Below, piece after piece: positions 45,840 through 54,249 of a stretch of 64,000 nucleotides of DNA. Location: contig NZ_CP113517.1 of assembly GCF_024360925.2 (NCBI RefSeq), forward strand, positions 1,984,001 to 2,048,000, written 5' to 3'. Made by a program: the position numbers and the translations under genes. The notes under the pieces are model-generated. The model was not told where the DNA came from and searched no databases. It saw only the letters and a list, made by a program, of their open reading frames with translations. Source of the stretch: Methylomonas rapida. Lineage in GTDB: Bacteria; Pseudomonadota; Gammaproteobacteria; Methylococcales; Methylomonadaceae. The stretch's first letter is position 1; every line of letters starts with the position of its first letter.

Positions 45840-47486
45840 TTATTCGGCTGACAGGCAACCGCTTTCGGTTGTGGCTTCCCAGCACTTGGTTTCCCAAAAT
45901 TTGAAGCGTCGGCCGACGTCGCCATGGCCTAGCGGATTGTCCGGTTCAACCGGATTGCCGGCGCTGAAAACCTTGACCGATATGCGATCGCGGATGTCGC
46001 TTGGCGCATTGTGCAACGCGGGGAGCAGATTATCGTAACGCCCCACCGTGCGGTCGGTGCCGGTCAGCGGTTTGCTCAAGAAATTGTCTATCCACACCAG
46101 TAGCGAACCGCGCGGCGGAATATCCCACGGCATGCCCAGGCTGATTTCGCCTTCCTCGGTCTGTGGATGCAGCATGAAATGATGCAAGCCGCGCGCGTCA
46201 TTTTGCTGAAGATAAGGATGAATGACCTGCTGATAATGTTGTACGGTGTCGGCGGCGGCGAGGTAGAGGATGTTTTTGATCGGCAAACGGTCGCCGAATC
46301 GCTCGATGATCTTGTTCGCGGCGATAGTACCCATGCTGTGTCCGACCAATGTAATTTCCCAGTGGGCTGTCGGGTCGGCTTGAATCTTGGTCGCCAGCAT
46401 CTCAAGAAATTGGGACAAGCCGCCGTGGGCGGGCAGCTCGGCCAAGTTATGCTGGGTCGTGGCGGCAGCGGTGAGGGGCGAGGATTTTAGTTCTTGCTCG
46501 GATTCAAACAACAGCTCGGTATGGCGCAGCATCACGTCCCAGGAGCTGGTGCCAAACGCGTCGATGACGGGCGCCGTCAACAGCTTGGTGGGCCAGGTTA
46601 CCAGCCACATCGCAAAATGGCCCAACAGTTCCGGGCATTCTCGCGCATCATCGCCAACGCTAATGGAAAAGGTTTGTTGCCCTGCTTGCGGCGCCATAGC
46701 GGGGCGAAGGGGAGGAACTCCTTGCCAATCGAATGGACAAGGCCAGGGGGCCCGACCAAAGCGAACCTGATTGTCTATGCAGTTGGCCAAGTCGTCGGGC
46801 TGCTGGTAACGACAGATCAATTCCTTGCTGACTTGATCGGGCAGCTCGTTGCGAGCGAGCGGAATGGTTTCGATGTCGTTCATGACCAGACTGCCGAACA
46901 CCAAGGGCCAACGTAACAAGGCGCGGCCAAGGTCAACCGTCAATACGACAGGCCAGGTTAGCACGCCCAAAGTGGCATTGGCTTCGCCTTGGCGCAGCCA
47001 GAACAGGTGTTCGGCGTAACTCGAGATCAAGGATGACTTCCAGTTGACGAACAGAGGGTAATAACCGGCATTTTTGATCAAATCGACGCGGGATCTGTGT
47101 TCGCCACCTGCATCGTCAAAAGGTTCAACCAGACGCTCCACGCTATCGAGCTGGGTATTAAGGCCGCCGTGGATGAACATCATGACTTTCCTGGTATCCT
47201 TGCCGGCATGAAAACGATCCATCGCGTCGCTTATTTTACGCAAATGTTGCTTATATTCCGCGTCACTCTCTTCGGGGTAAGGCAGGAACGTCGTATGCAT
47301 GTGAGCCGGCGCATCCTGTTGCGTCGCATCGATCGGGGCAACAGGGCCGATATTGCCGGTCGGATTGACCGGCTGGCCGAGGCTGTCGAACATCACCACG
47401 TGTTCGGCAGGGACTTTTAGTGTGGTGCATCCCGTTAGCCATAACGCCAGCAGCAATCCCAAGCATAATTGTAATCGGCTGTTCAT
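45840..47486 (-). CDS. Large alpha/beta-hydrolase lipoprotein
   Basis: A 548-aa outer-envelope lipoprotein starting at the ATG at 47486, with lipobox LTGC (Cys20); upstream in-frame sequence is not needed. It carries an alpha/beta-hydrolase core: oxyanion strand MMFIHGGLN (around 103-110) and the nucleophile elbow GHSMG (382-386, Ser384), separated by a long insertion with hydrophobic helices that may touch the membrane. Probably a lipase or esterase; the substrate is unknown. It starts 26 bases downstream of the 107-aa helical protein gene, so both belong to one operon. Confidence 0.78.
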   Translation of the reverse strand: MNSRLQLCLGLLLALWLTGCTTLKVPAEHVVMFDSLGQPVNPTGNIGPVAPIDATQQDAPAHMHTTFLPYPEESDAEYKQHLRKISDAMDRFHAGKDTRKVMMFIHGGLNTQLDSVERLVEPFDDAGGEHRSRVDLIKNAGYYPLFVNWKSSLISSYAEHLFWLRQGEANATLGVLTWPVVLTVDLGRALLRWPLVFGSLVMNDIETIPLARNELPDQVSKELICRYQQPDDLANCIDNQVRFGRAPWPCPFDWQGVPPLRPAMAPQAGQQTFSISVGDDARECPELLGHFAMWLVTWPTKLLTAPVIDAFGTSSWDVMLRHTELLFESEQELKSSPLTAAATTQHNLAELPAHGGLSQFLEMLATKIQADPTAHWEITLVGHSMGTIAANKIIERFGDRLPIKNILYLAAADTVQHYQQVIHPYLQQNDARGLHHFMLHPQTEEGEISLGMPWDIPPRGSLLVWIDNFLSKPLTGTDRTVGRYDNLLPALHNAPSDIRDRISVKVFSAGNPVEPDNPLGHGDVGRRFKFWETKCWEATTESGCLSAE

Positions 47487-47512
47487 CTTGGCGCCCCCTC
47501 TAATAAACGATT

Positions 47513-47836
47513 TCAGGCGATCAATTTCGCCACCTTTTCGGCTATTGCGATGGCCTGGGCGCCACGATGAACCACTACGGCAATATTGGTCAGTTTTTTC
47601 TTTTCCGCTTTGAGGTCCAGGGTGATTTTTTCCAGGGCGGCTTTGGAGTTGTCCAGTTCCTGACTGCCGTGCTCGGCGCGTTCGTCGTCTATCGCGCGCC
47701 ACCACTTGGTCAGTGCCTTGATTTGATTGTTGATAGCCGAGCGGTCGATGGCATCGGTGACTTTTTCCCGAATGGCGCCTAGATCGGCGATGATGGTGGC
47801 CAGGTCATCCAGTATGTTTTCTGGGGTGATGGTCAT
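47513..47836 (-). CDS. Small all-helical cytoplasmic protein, unknown family
   Basis: A 107-aa protein made almost wholly of predicted helices (NILDDLATIIADLGAIREKV; NSKAALEKITLDLKAEKKKL), with no signal peptide and no cysteine. A GGATTC-type site precedes the ATG weakly. Helical heptads suggest a coiled coil or oligomer. It lies immediately upstream of the hydrolase lipoprotein gene and may be its partner or immunity-like protein; this is inference from position. Confidence 0.65.
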   Translation of the reverse strand: MTITPENILDDLATIIADLGAIREKVTDAIDRSAINNQIKALTKWWRAIDDERAEHGSQELDNSKAALEKITLDLKAEKKKLTNIAVVVHRGAQAIAIAEKVAKLIA

Positions 47837-48014
47837 GGCGGAATCCTCCAGAGTAGATGTTTCGGTTCATTCAACCCAGCGATAAACTTGTGCGGAATTG
47901 GCGTGGCTCACGGCTCAACAGGCCCATGATTAACTGCCTGTAAGCCCCGTCTGCAAGCTCCTGTTGGCTGAATCAATGATTTGCCTGTTAGCGATTTGCG
48001 CTGAAGTCAGTAAT

Positions 48015-48953
48015 TTACTTGAGCAAGCGTTTGGCGCTGGACAGCAAGGACCTCGCGTCGTTGACGAAATGTCTGACGCTGTCGACGTTGTCTTTTAATT
48101 CCGGATTTTGCATGGCCTTATGGGCCTTTAAACAACTCTCCGCGGTGCGATTCAGATTGGCCAAAAATTGTCGGTTGGGTAATTCTGCAACCAATTCCGA
48201 CAATTCATCTTCAACCAGGTGGCCGGCGGCTATGGAAAGGGCGGCCTTGCTGGCGGGCGTGGTGGCGGCACTTTGGTAGTCGCTGCGGAAAGCATTGAAC
48301 CATTCTTCCCGCGTGGCTTTGGCGCTGATTCTGGCTATTTCGATGCGTTTTTGCTGTTGTTTGATGTCTTTTTGCAAGATATTGACGATAGCCGCTACCG
48401 AATCCTGTGCTTGTTTGGCCTTGTTATGTAGGATGTCTCGGGTTTTCAAATCGACATAAATTTTGGCAACGCCGGAAATGGCTTGCGCCAATGCAGATTC
48501 ATCGGTATCGGCCGCCAGTTCGAGGGTATTGGCGATCTGGCCCAGGTTGGTGCTGAGTTCCTTGGCGGTATTTTCGATATGTTCGTCATCGTCGAATGCT
48601 GCTATGTCATTCAGGCTTTGGGCATACTGAGCCAGGGCGTCTACCGCGGCACGGTTGCGACGGTTTTCGGCGAGCAGGTTTTTCCCGCGTGTCGCGCATT
48701 CGAAGGGTGGTAGCCGGCTATCATCCTGATTGCTGCATTCGGAGTTTTCGCCGGTTGCGTCAAGATCGACGTTGAGCATGGCCAGCTTGCGATCGGTTTC
48801 CAGCGACATGTCATAAAACTTGCCAGCCGCCTCCGACAACGCATGGGCGCCATGGGCGAATTGTCCCACGGCTTCCTGGTTGGCACAGCCCTGCAATAGG
48901 GTGCTGCAGCAAAAAATAACCGCTAGACGACTGCGTAAATATGTTCTCGGCAT
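48015..48953 (-). CDS. All-helical lipoprotein, unknown family
   Basis: A 312-aa lipoprotein with lipobox LLQGC (Cys23) followed by ANQEAVGQFAHGAHALSEAAGKFYD. The rest is a string of long amphipathic helices without clear domains, with one CxxxxxxxxC-type Cys pair near 75-90 (SECSNQDDSRLPPFEC). Such helical repeats suggest a periplasmic stalk or a scaffold. It is the first gene of the minus-strand series running into the 107-aa protein and the hydrolase lipoprotein. Confidence 0.65.
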   Translation of the reverse strand: MPRTYLRSRLAVIFCCSTLLQGCANQEAVGQFAHGAHALSEAAGKFYDMSLETDRKLAMLNVDLDATGENSECSNQDDSRLPPFECATRGKNLLAENRRNRAAVDALAQYAQSLNDIAAFDDDEHIENTAKELSTNLGQIANTLELAADTDESALAQAISGVAKIYVDLKTRDILHNKAKQAQDSVAAIVNILQKDIKQQQKRIEIARISAKATREEWFNAFRSDYQSAATTPASKAALSIAAGHLVEDELSELVAELPNRQFLANLNRTAESCLKAHKAMQNPELKDNVDSVRHFVNDARSLLSSAKRLLK

Positions 48954-49232
48954 AGCTATCTCTATTCAAAGGATTAAGCGCAGACAACGAATCACTTTGA
49001 ATGTAGGTTAATTTTGTGAGATGTCAAGCAAAAACAAAAATTTACGCTGAAAGTTATTGACTTCGCAGATTCCGTCAGTCCAAAAACATGGTGGAGCGGT
49101 GTGCGGATGGCAACAGCTAAAGCTTTTTCATTCCGGAACTGGTCAGGATTGAATCGCTTTAACTATTGCCAGGGCAATGCCAGCCGGGCGGCGTTTTTTT
49201 GAGTGGCATTGGCCGGATGCACAGTCCCGCGA

Positions 49233-49673
49233 TCAAGCCAATAGCACCATCAATCCGCCCGCCATGCCGGCGAATTGAAACAGCAGGAACTTGATCTTTT
49301 GCAGCAAACTGAATCCGATCCAGGTGTCGACCGCCTTGTTTTTCAGGGTACAGCCCAATGAGTTTAGATAGGCTTTAAAGCGCTGGATCATATACGGCAA
49401 GCGCAGCCATAACAGATATAGCGCCAAAAAAGCCATTGCGGACAAGAAATAAAACACCGTCATTTGGGCATAAAATTTTTCCCATCCCAACGCGTGTACC
49501 ACCATTTCTTCCAGCACAAACGACACACTTTCATAGAACGTGTGCAATACAAAGACTAATTTATGCCAAAGCAATTCGGGCATTATCAGCCAACTGATGA
49601 TCAAACCGGTCAAGATGAGCTTCTTCGCCAATTTCATGGGATTAGCTGATGATTTTGGCAACGATTTTTTCAT
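49233..49673 (-). CDS. Small inner-membrane protein of the export operon
   Basis: A 146-aa protein with a basic start (MKKSLPKSSANPMKLAKK) and at least three hydrophobic segments (about 18-35, 70-92, 125-146). No family recognised. It starts 13 bases after the TolC-like gene ends and therefore closes the ABC-HlyD-TolC operon. A role as an accessory subunit of the exporter is inferred only from position. Confidence 0.65.
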   Translation of the reverse strand: MKKSLPKSSANPMKLAKKLILTGLIISWLIMPELLWHKLVFVLHTFYESVSFVLEEMVVHALGWEKFYAQMTVFYFLSAMAFLALYLLWLRLPYMIQRFKAYLNSLGCTLKNKAVDTWIGFSLLQKIKFLLFQFAGMAGGLMVLLA

Positions 49674-49686
49674 GGTTGTTTCCTCC

Positions 49687-51111
49687 TTAATCAGTCAGTA
49701 AATCTTTGGTTTCAATGGGCATGCCCAGCACGGCTTGGTAGTCGGCATGGGCCTTGAACAAGCTACTGGCAGCTTCCGCGGCCTGCAACGTGGCGTCGCC
49801 GGTTGCGATTTCGCGCAGATTGACGAATAACAACGTGGTTTCGCCCAGTTCAAACCGCGTTCTTTCGCCATCCTCCAGTTGTTGCGCGGCCTGTTTTTGC
49901 TGGCTGCTCAGCGCCACGCGCTGACGGGTCGCTTTTAGCGCGGACAGCGTGTCCTTGACTTCCGCCGCTACGCGATCTTCAGTGCCTCGCCGCTCCCATT
50001 TCAGGCGTTGCAGATTGGCGGCGGCGACTTGGGCGCGACCGCCGGCTACGCGCTGTTGCAGCGGCATATCGACATTCAAGCCCACATAAAGTTCGTCGCG
50101 ATTGGGCTTGTTAGGGCTATAACCAAAGTCCTTGGCCCCCATCACTTGCAGGTCCACCGCCGGATTGCGCTGGTTCTCCTGCAAAGCCAACTCCGTTTCG
50201 GTTTGCTGGCTTTGTAGTTCCAGGCGTTTCAGTTCCGGCCGTTGCGAGCGTGCGGTGACAAAAGCATGGTCGAAATCGAGTTCTATGGGGGGTTCCTGTC
50301 CGGGAAAACCCTCGGGTAATAGTTCGGGGGTGGGCAGTTGCGGTTGTCCCTCTGCATCGCGCCAGTACAATGACAATTGAATCGCACTTTGTTCCAGCAT
50401 GCGTTGCGCGGCGACCCGGCGTTCACGGCGCTCGATGATCGCGCGTTGGTTGTCGAGCGCTTCGAACTCCGGGATGTCGCCGGCCGCAACACGCTGCAAA
50501 ATGCCGTCGTTGCGTTGTTCCGCCACCTGCAGCAAGTGTTCTGCGGTACGCAAACGCAGGCCGGCCAGCACCCAGTCCCAGTAACGATGACTGGCTTGTC
50601 GGCGCACTTCCAACAGGTTTTGATCGAACTCGTGACTGGCGATCAATTTGCCCAATTCCGCCTGTTGCAGGCTGGCACGGCGGCGGTCGATCTCGCGGTT
50701 GCGCCATAAGGGTATGTTGACGCCAATCCGCGCTTCGCCATCGTCCGCGGTGACACTCTTGCCTTCGTAAACCGGATAGTCTCCCGTACCACGCCGCCAG
50801 CCGCCGAAGAACGTGGTACCCCAAAAGGAGGTCGGCTGCTCGATCGAAACATCATAATTATTGTTTTCGTACAAGCCTGCCACCGACCAGCGGTTTTGCG
50901 ATTTCAACAAGGTGTCGAAGCCGCCCTCGGCCGTTTGCAACTCGCCGGCGGCCACTTGTTTGCGCTGTTCGGCGGCCAGCAGGCCCGGAAAGGCGCGTAA
51001 CGCGGCGTCGAGCACTTCGTTCAGCGCCAAGGGCGGCGGAGCGGGAGGCGCCTCGGCGCCCACCAAACCAGGCAACATTATTAGCACTATCACCAAGATC
51101 AGCTTGTTCAT
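49687..51111 (-). CDS. TolC-family outer membrane channel
   Basis: A 474-aa outer-membrane efflux protein with a Sec signal (cleavage near LVGA-EAPP, about residue 20) and the duplicated OEP pattern: LNEVLDAALRAFPGLLAAEQRK at the start of the first repeat and FVTARSQRPELKRLELQSQQ in the second, with long coiled helices. There is no lipobox, unlike the RND channel earlier in this window. It overlaps the HlyD gene stop-start by 4 bases, so the three export genes are coupled. Confidence 0.88.
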   Translation of the reverse strand: MNKLILVIVLIMLPGLVGAEAPPAPPPLALNEVLDAALRAFPGLLAAEQRKQVAAGELQTAEGGFDTLLKSQNRWSVAGLYENNNYDVSIEQPTSFWGTTFFGGWRRGTGDYPVYEGKSVTADDGEARIGVNIPLWRNREIDRRRASLQQAELGKLIASHEFDQNLLEVRRQASHRYWDWVLAGLRLRTAEHLLQVAEQRNDGILQRVAAGDIPEFEALDNQRAIIERRERRVAAQRMLEQSAIQLSLYWRDAEGQPQLPTPELLPEGFPGQEPPIELDFDHAFVTARSQRPELKRLELQSQQTETELALQENQRNPAVDLQVMGAKDFGYSPNKPNRDELYVGLNVDMPLQQRVAGGRAQVAAANLQRLKWERRGTEDRVAAEVKDTLSALKATRQRVALSSQQKQAAQQLEDGERTRFELGETTLLFVNLREIATGDATLQAAEAASSLFKAHADYQAVLGMPIETKDLLTD

Positions 51112-52466
51112 GAGTCCTTCTTCTCGCTGCTATCGGACTTTTTGCCATCGTCCTTGCCGCTGTCCTTGACTTCCGGTTCCGGCAATACCAGCGGCGGGAA
51201 GCCGTTGAAGATTCGCCATAGCTCGTAGCCCAATGTCACTTGACCCAACAGTACCCAGCCGTTGACGCGCACACCCTGGCGCAAGAAGCGGGTATCCGGC
51301 CAGGGAATGTCGTTCGGGTCGGGCACGATCAGGATGCGAAAATGCCCTTTACCATCATCGGTGGCGTCAATCAGCGAGACGCGGCCGCCAAACGAACCCA
51401 CCGAAAACTCGGGCCAGCCGCCGAATTGAATCGCCGGATAACCTTCGAACTGCAGTCGGACGTGGCTGCCGGTAACGATCAACGGCAGGTCGTTGCCATC
51501 CATCCACAATTCCACCGCACGCTGGTCGGTGTCGGGCACCAAAATCGCCAAGGCTTGCCCCGATTTGACCTGTTCCGCGTTGGGGTTGGCCAGCAGCCTC
51601 AATACCGTGCCATCGCGCGGCGCGGTGATGGTTTGGGTTTGCTGGCGGGCCAGACGGGTTTCAACTTTCAATAAATCCGCACGCACATAATTTTGGTCTT
51701 CGATGGCCTTGTTCAAATCGGCGCGGGATTTTTCGATGCTGGCCGCGGTATCGGCGGTCAATTTTTGCAAGTCGGCACTCAGGGCGTCGACTTCGCTCTT
51801 GGCCGCTGCCAGGCTCGCCTGGGCCCGGTCGCTGTCGGCGCTGCGTTGCGCGATTTCCAATTGTGCCAGTTCCAAGGTGCGGCGGGATGCCAAGCCTTTT
51901 TCCTGCAGGGTTTGTTGCCGATTCAAGTTCAGCGACGACGTCATGCGGGCGGCGCGGGCGGCGTCCAAGGCCTGGGCGGCGGCTTTCTGCCGCTGCTTGC
52001 CCATTTCGACGCGCGATTCGGCCGCGGCCAGGGCTTGCGGCCTGGCCAGTTCCGCCATGCGTAACTGCTCGCGAAAGGTTTCAACCCGGCTATCGACCGC
52101 CGCTTGCCGGTCCAGCAAGGCCTGGCGCTCGTTGCGCAGGCGTTGCAGCAACAAGGGGTCGTTATCCAGCATTTCGGCTATGACTTCGCCGCTCTTGACC
52201 CGACTGCCCTCCCTGACCAGCCAGCGCGATACCCGGCCTTCCACCGGCGCGCCGATGATTTGCTGGCGGTCGCCGGGAATGTAAGCCACCACTCGGCCAA
52301 TGCCGCGCACGTTTTGTTGCCAAGGCGTAAGCGCCAGAAAAATCAGCAGCAGCAAAAACAGTGTGATCAACGAGCGGGCAAGGCGGCGGGCAACAGGCGC
52401 GGTGATGGCGTCGCCAAGGCCATTCAACGAAGGCATGGTGAATAATTCGCCGTGTTCGTGCTTCAT
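51108..52466 (-). CDS. HlyD-family secretion adaptor
   Basis: A 452-aa membrane fusion protein from the ATG at 52466, which overlaps the ABC gene's stop by 4 bases (ATGA). It has one N-terminal membrane helix (about 31-48), a split lipoyl domain (GRVSRWLVREGSRVKSG; TAPRDGTVLRLL), a long alpha hairpin rich in Gln, Arg and Ala between, a beta-barrel and an acidic/lysine C-terminal tail (VKDSGKDDGKKSDSSEKK). This is the type I secretion adaptor architecture. Confidence 0.88.
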   Translation of the reverse strand: MKHEHGELFTMPSLNGLGDAITAPVARRLARSLITLFLLLLIFLALTPWQQNVRGIGRVVAYIPGDRQQIIGAPVEGRVSRWLVREGSRVKSGEVIAEMLDNDPLLLQRLRNERQALLDRQAAVDSRVETFREQLRMAELARPQALAAAESRVEMGKQRQKAAAQALDAARAARMTSSLNLNRQQTLQEKGLASRRTLELAQLEIAQRSADSDRAQASLAAAKSEVDALSADLQKLTADTAASIEKSRADLNKAIEDQNYVRADLLKVETRLARQQTQTITAPRDGTVLRLLANPNAEQVKSGQALAILVPDTDQRAVELWMDGNDLPLIVTGSHVRLQFEGYPAIQFGGWPEFSVGSFGGRVSLIDATDDGKGHFRILIVPDPNDIPWPDTRFLRQGVRVNGWVLLGQVTLGYELWRIFNGFPPLVLPEPEVKDSGKDDGKKSDSSEKKDS

Positions 52467-54130
52467 TCCAGATCTCCATTCTTGGTCAGTACCATGTCCA
52501 GGCGCCCTTGCCGAATGCGGGCTTGACGATTGCAACGGCTGATGACGCGCGGTTCATGGCTGACGATGATCAAGGTCCAGCTGTTATCGGCGGCAAACAA
52601 TACATTGAGTAGGCGCGGTAACCAACGCTGGTCCATGCTGTCGAGCGAGCGGTCTATCAGCAACAAACGCGGGCGCGCGGCGATGGCGCGGGCCAAGGTC
52701 AAGCGCAGGCATTGCTCCGGACTCAAGGGTACGCCATGTGCGTAAAGGCGGGTATTGATGCCGTCCGCTAGCGAAGTGATGTCATCGAGCAGGCCGACTT
52801 TATCCAGGGCCGCGCGTATCTCACCCAACTCGATATTCCGGCCGGCCGCGACATTGTCGGCGATGGAGGCGTCCATGACTTCGGCATGGCGCACCAGGCT
52901 GATTTGTTCACGCAACGAGCCCAAACTCAGGTCGCGCAAATCCTGATCGTCCAGAAAAATTCGTCCACCGCTGGGTATGCGCAAACCGTACAAAGCCTCC
53001 AGCAAGGTACCGCGTTCGGCGCCGGCACTGATGGCGAGACTGTCGCCGGCAGTCAGTTGTAGATCGAGATTTTTCAACACGTCGAGCTGAAAACCTTCCG
53101 GCATGGTCAGTTGCTGGATCTCGACCTTGAAAGGGCGATGCCCTGGTTTGGTTTCACCGCCTTGCGTGGATTCTTGCGGCAGATCGATCAAGTAACCGAT
53201 CTTGTCGATACTGGCGAGCAGTTCGTAAAAGTTGTCCAGCGTTTTGCCAAGCCTGGTCAGGCCGTACACCATCGCATTGACCACCAGTTCGGCGGCGATC
53301 AATTGGCCAAGACTCAACTGGCGCTCGATGACCATCCAGCCTCCCATGCCCAGCAAAGCGGTATTCGCCAGTGTATGCAATACCAAGGCCCCCAGGTTTT
53401 GTCTGGACAGAATGCGAAAATGCATCACGCAGGCATGTAGATAATCCTTGGCAATGCGTTCCGTTTGCGTGCTGATGAACGCAGCACTCATGTTGTTCTT
53501 GCCCAGTAACGGGTTGGCGGCGATGTTTTCCAGCCAGGCCGCGGCCACGTATTTGTTCCTGGACTGTTCTATTACCGTGGGGATCGCGCCCTTGCCCATC
53601 ACGAACAGGATGACATACAAGGATGCGATCAAAAACAAGTCAAAGGCCAGCAGCATCGGATGATAAAAAGCCAGCAAGATCATGCCGATCAAGGTTTGCA
53701 GGACATAGCTCAAGGTTTCCAATAACAAGGTGGCCGCGCTTTTTTGCAGGGTGACCACGTCGAAGAAACGATTGGCCAATTCCGGCAGGTATTGCTGGTC
53801 GCGGCTGGCCAAGGTTGCCCGTTGCAAGCGATTGGCGGCTTCGCCGAAAAATCGCACGAACAAGCGGCGCTGCAGCATTTCGACGACATAAAATTGCAGC
53901 GCGACCAAGCCATTGCTGAATGACAGCAGTACCAGCAAAATCAAGGTTAAAACGACCAAAGGTTGCAGCAAGGCGCCGAAGGCTATGGTATTGACCAAGG
54001 CCTGAACCGCCACCGGCATGCCCAGCGACATCACACCAATGCCCATGCCATAGGCAATCAGCGTGCCGATATCTTCGCGTTCGATATGGATCAGTTGTTG
54101 TAGACGTTCCAAAGGGTGTCGTGCAGACAT
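52463..54130 (-). CDS. ABC exporter-like protein with degenerate ATPase domain
   Basis: A 555-aa fused exporter half: transmembrane domain (about 25-290, five to six helices) then a nucleotide-binding domain. The NBD keeps its overall fold pattern but has lost the catalytic residues: Walker A reads SAGAERGTLL with Arg373 where Lys belongs; the Q-loop Gln is His415 (LVRH); the signature is LSPEQ (469-473) where LSGGQ is expected; Walker B reads LLLIDRS so the catalytic Glu is Arg494. Only the switch His (H525, IIVSHEP) remains. ATP hydrolysis looks impossible as a homodimer. I use the ATG at 54130 with GGAG 7 bases upstream; METH at 54142 is an alternative. Confidence 0.85.
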   Translation of the reverse strand: MSARHPLERLQQLIHIEREDIGTLIAYGMGIGVMSLGMPVAVQALVNTIAFGALLQPLVVLTLILLVLLSFSNGLVALQFYVVEMLQRRLFVRFFGEAANRLQRATLASRDQQYLPELANRFFDVVTLQKSAATLLLETLSYVLQTLIGMILLAFYHPMLLAFDLFLIASLYVILFVMGKGAIPTVIEQSRNKYVAAAWLENIAANPLLGKNNMSAAFISTQTERIAKDYLHACVMHFRILSRQNLGALVLHTLANTALLGMGGWMVIERQLSLGQLIAAELVVNAMVYGLTRLGKTLDNFYELLASIDKIGYLIDLPQESTQGGETKPGHRPFKVEIQQLTMPEGFQLDVLKNLDLQLTAGDSLAISAGAERGTLLEALYGLRIPSGGRIFLDDQDLRDLSLGSLREQISLVRHAEVMDASIADNVAAGRNIELGEIRAALDKVGLLDDITSLADGINTRLYAHGVPLSPEQCLRLTLARAIAARPRLLLIDRSLDSMDQRWLPRLLNVLFAADNSWTLIIVSHEPRVISRCNRQARIRQGRLDMVLTKNGDLE

Positions 54131-54171
54131 GTGCGTCTCCATTGCTTCTGACGAGTCAAGCTGTAAAGAGG

Positions 54172-54245
54172 GTAGGGTGCGACAGGCTAGAGCCCATTGC
54201 ACCTCATCCAGTCGAGGTGCAATGCACCATGCTATCGCATCCTAC
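54172..54245. repeat. Nested palindrome between ppc and the export operon
   Basis: Inner arms ATTGCACCTC (54196-54205) and GAGGTGCAAT (54214-54223) pair perfectly over 10 bp; outer arms GTAGGGTGCGA and TCGCATCCTAC extend it to 74 bases with mismatches. It shares its GTAGGGTGC start with the small palindrome at 30074. It lies 4 bases past the ppc stop and probably serves as its 3' hairpin. Confidence 0.65.
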
Positions 54246-54249
54246 ACCA

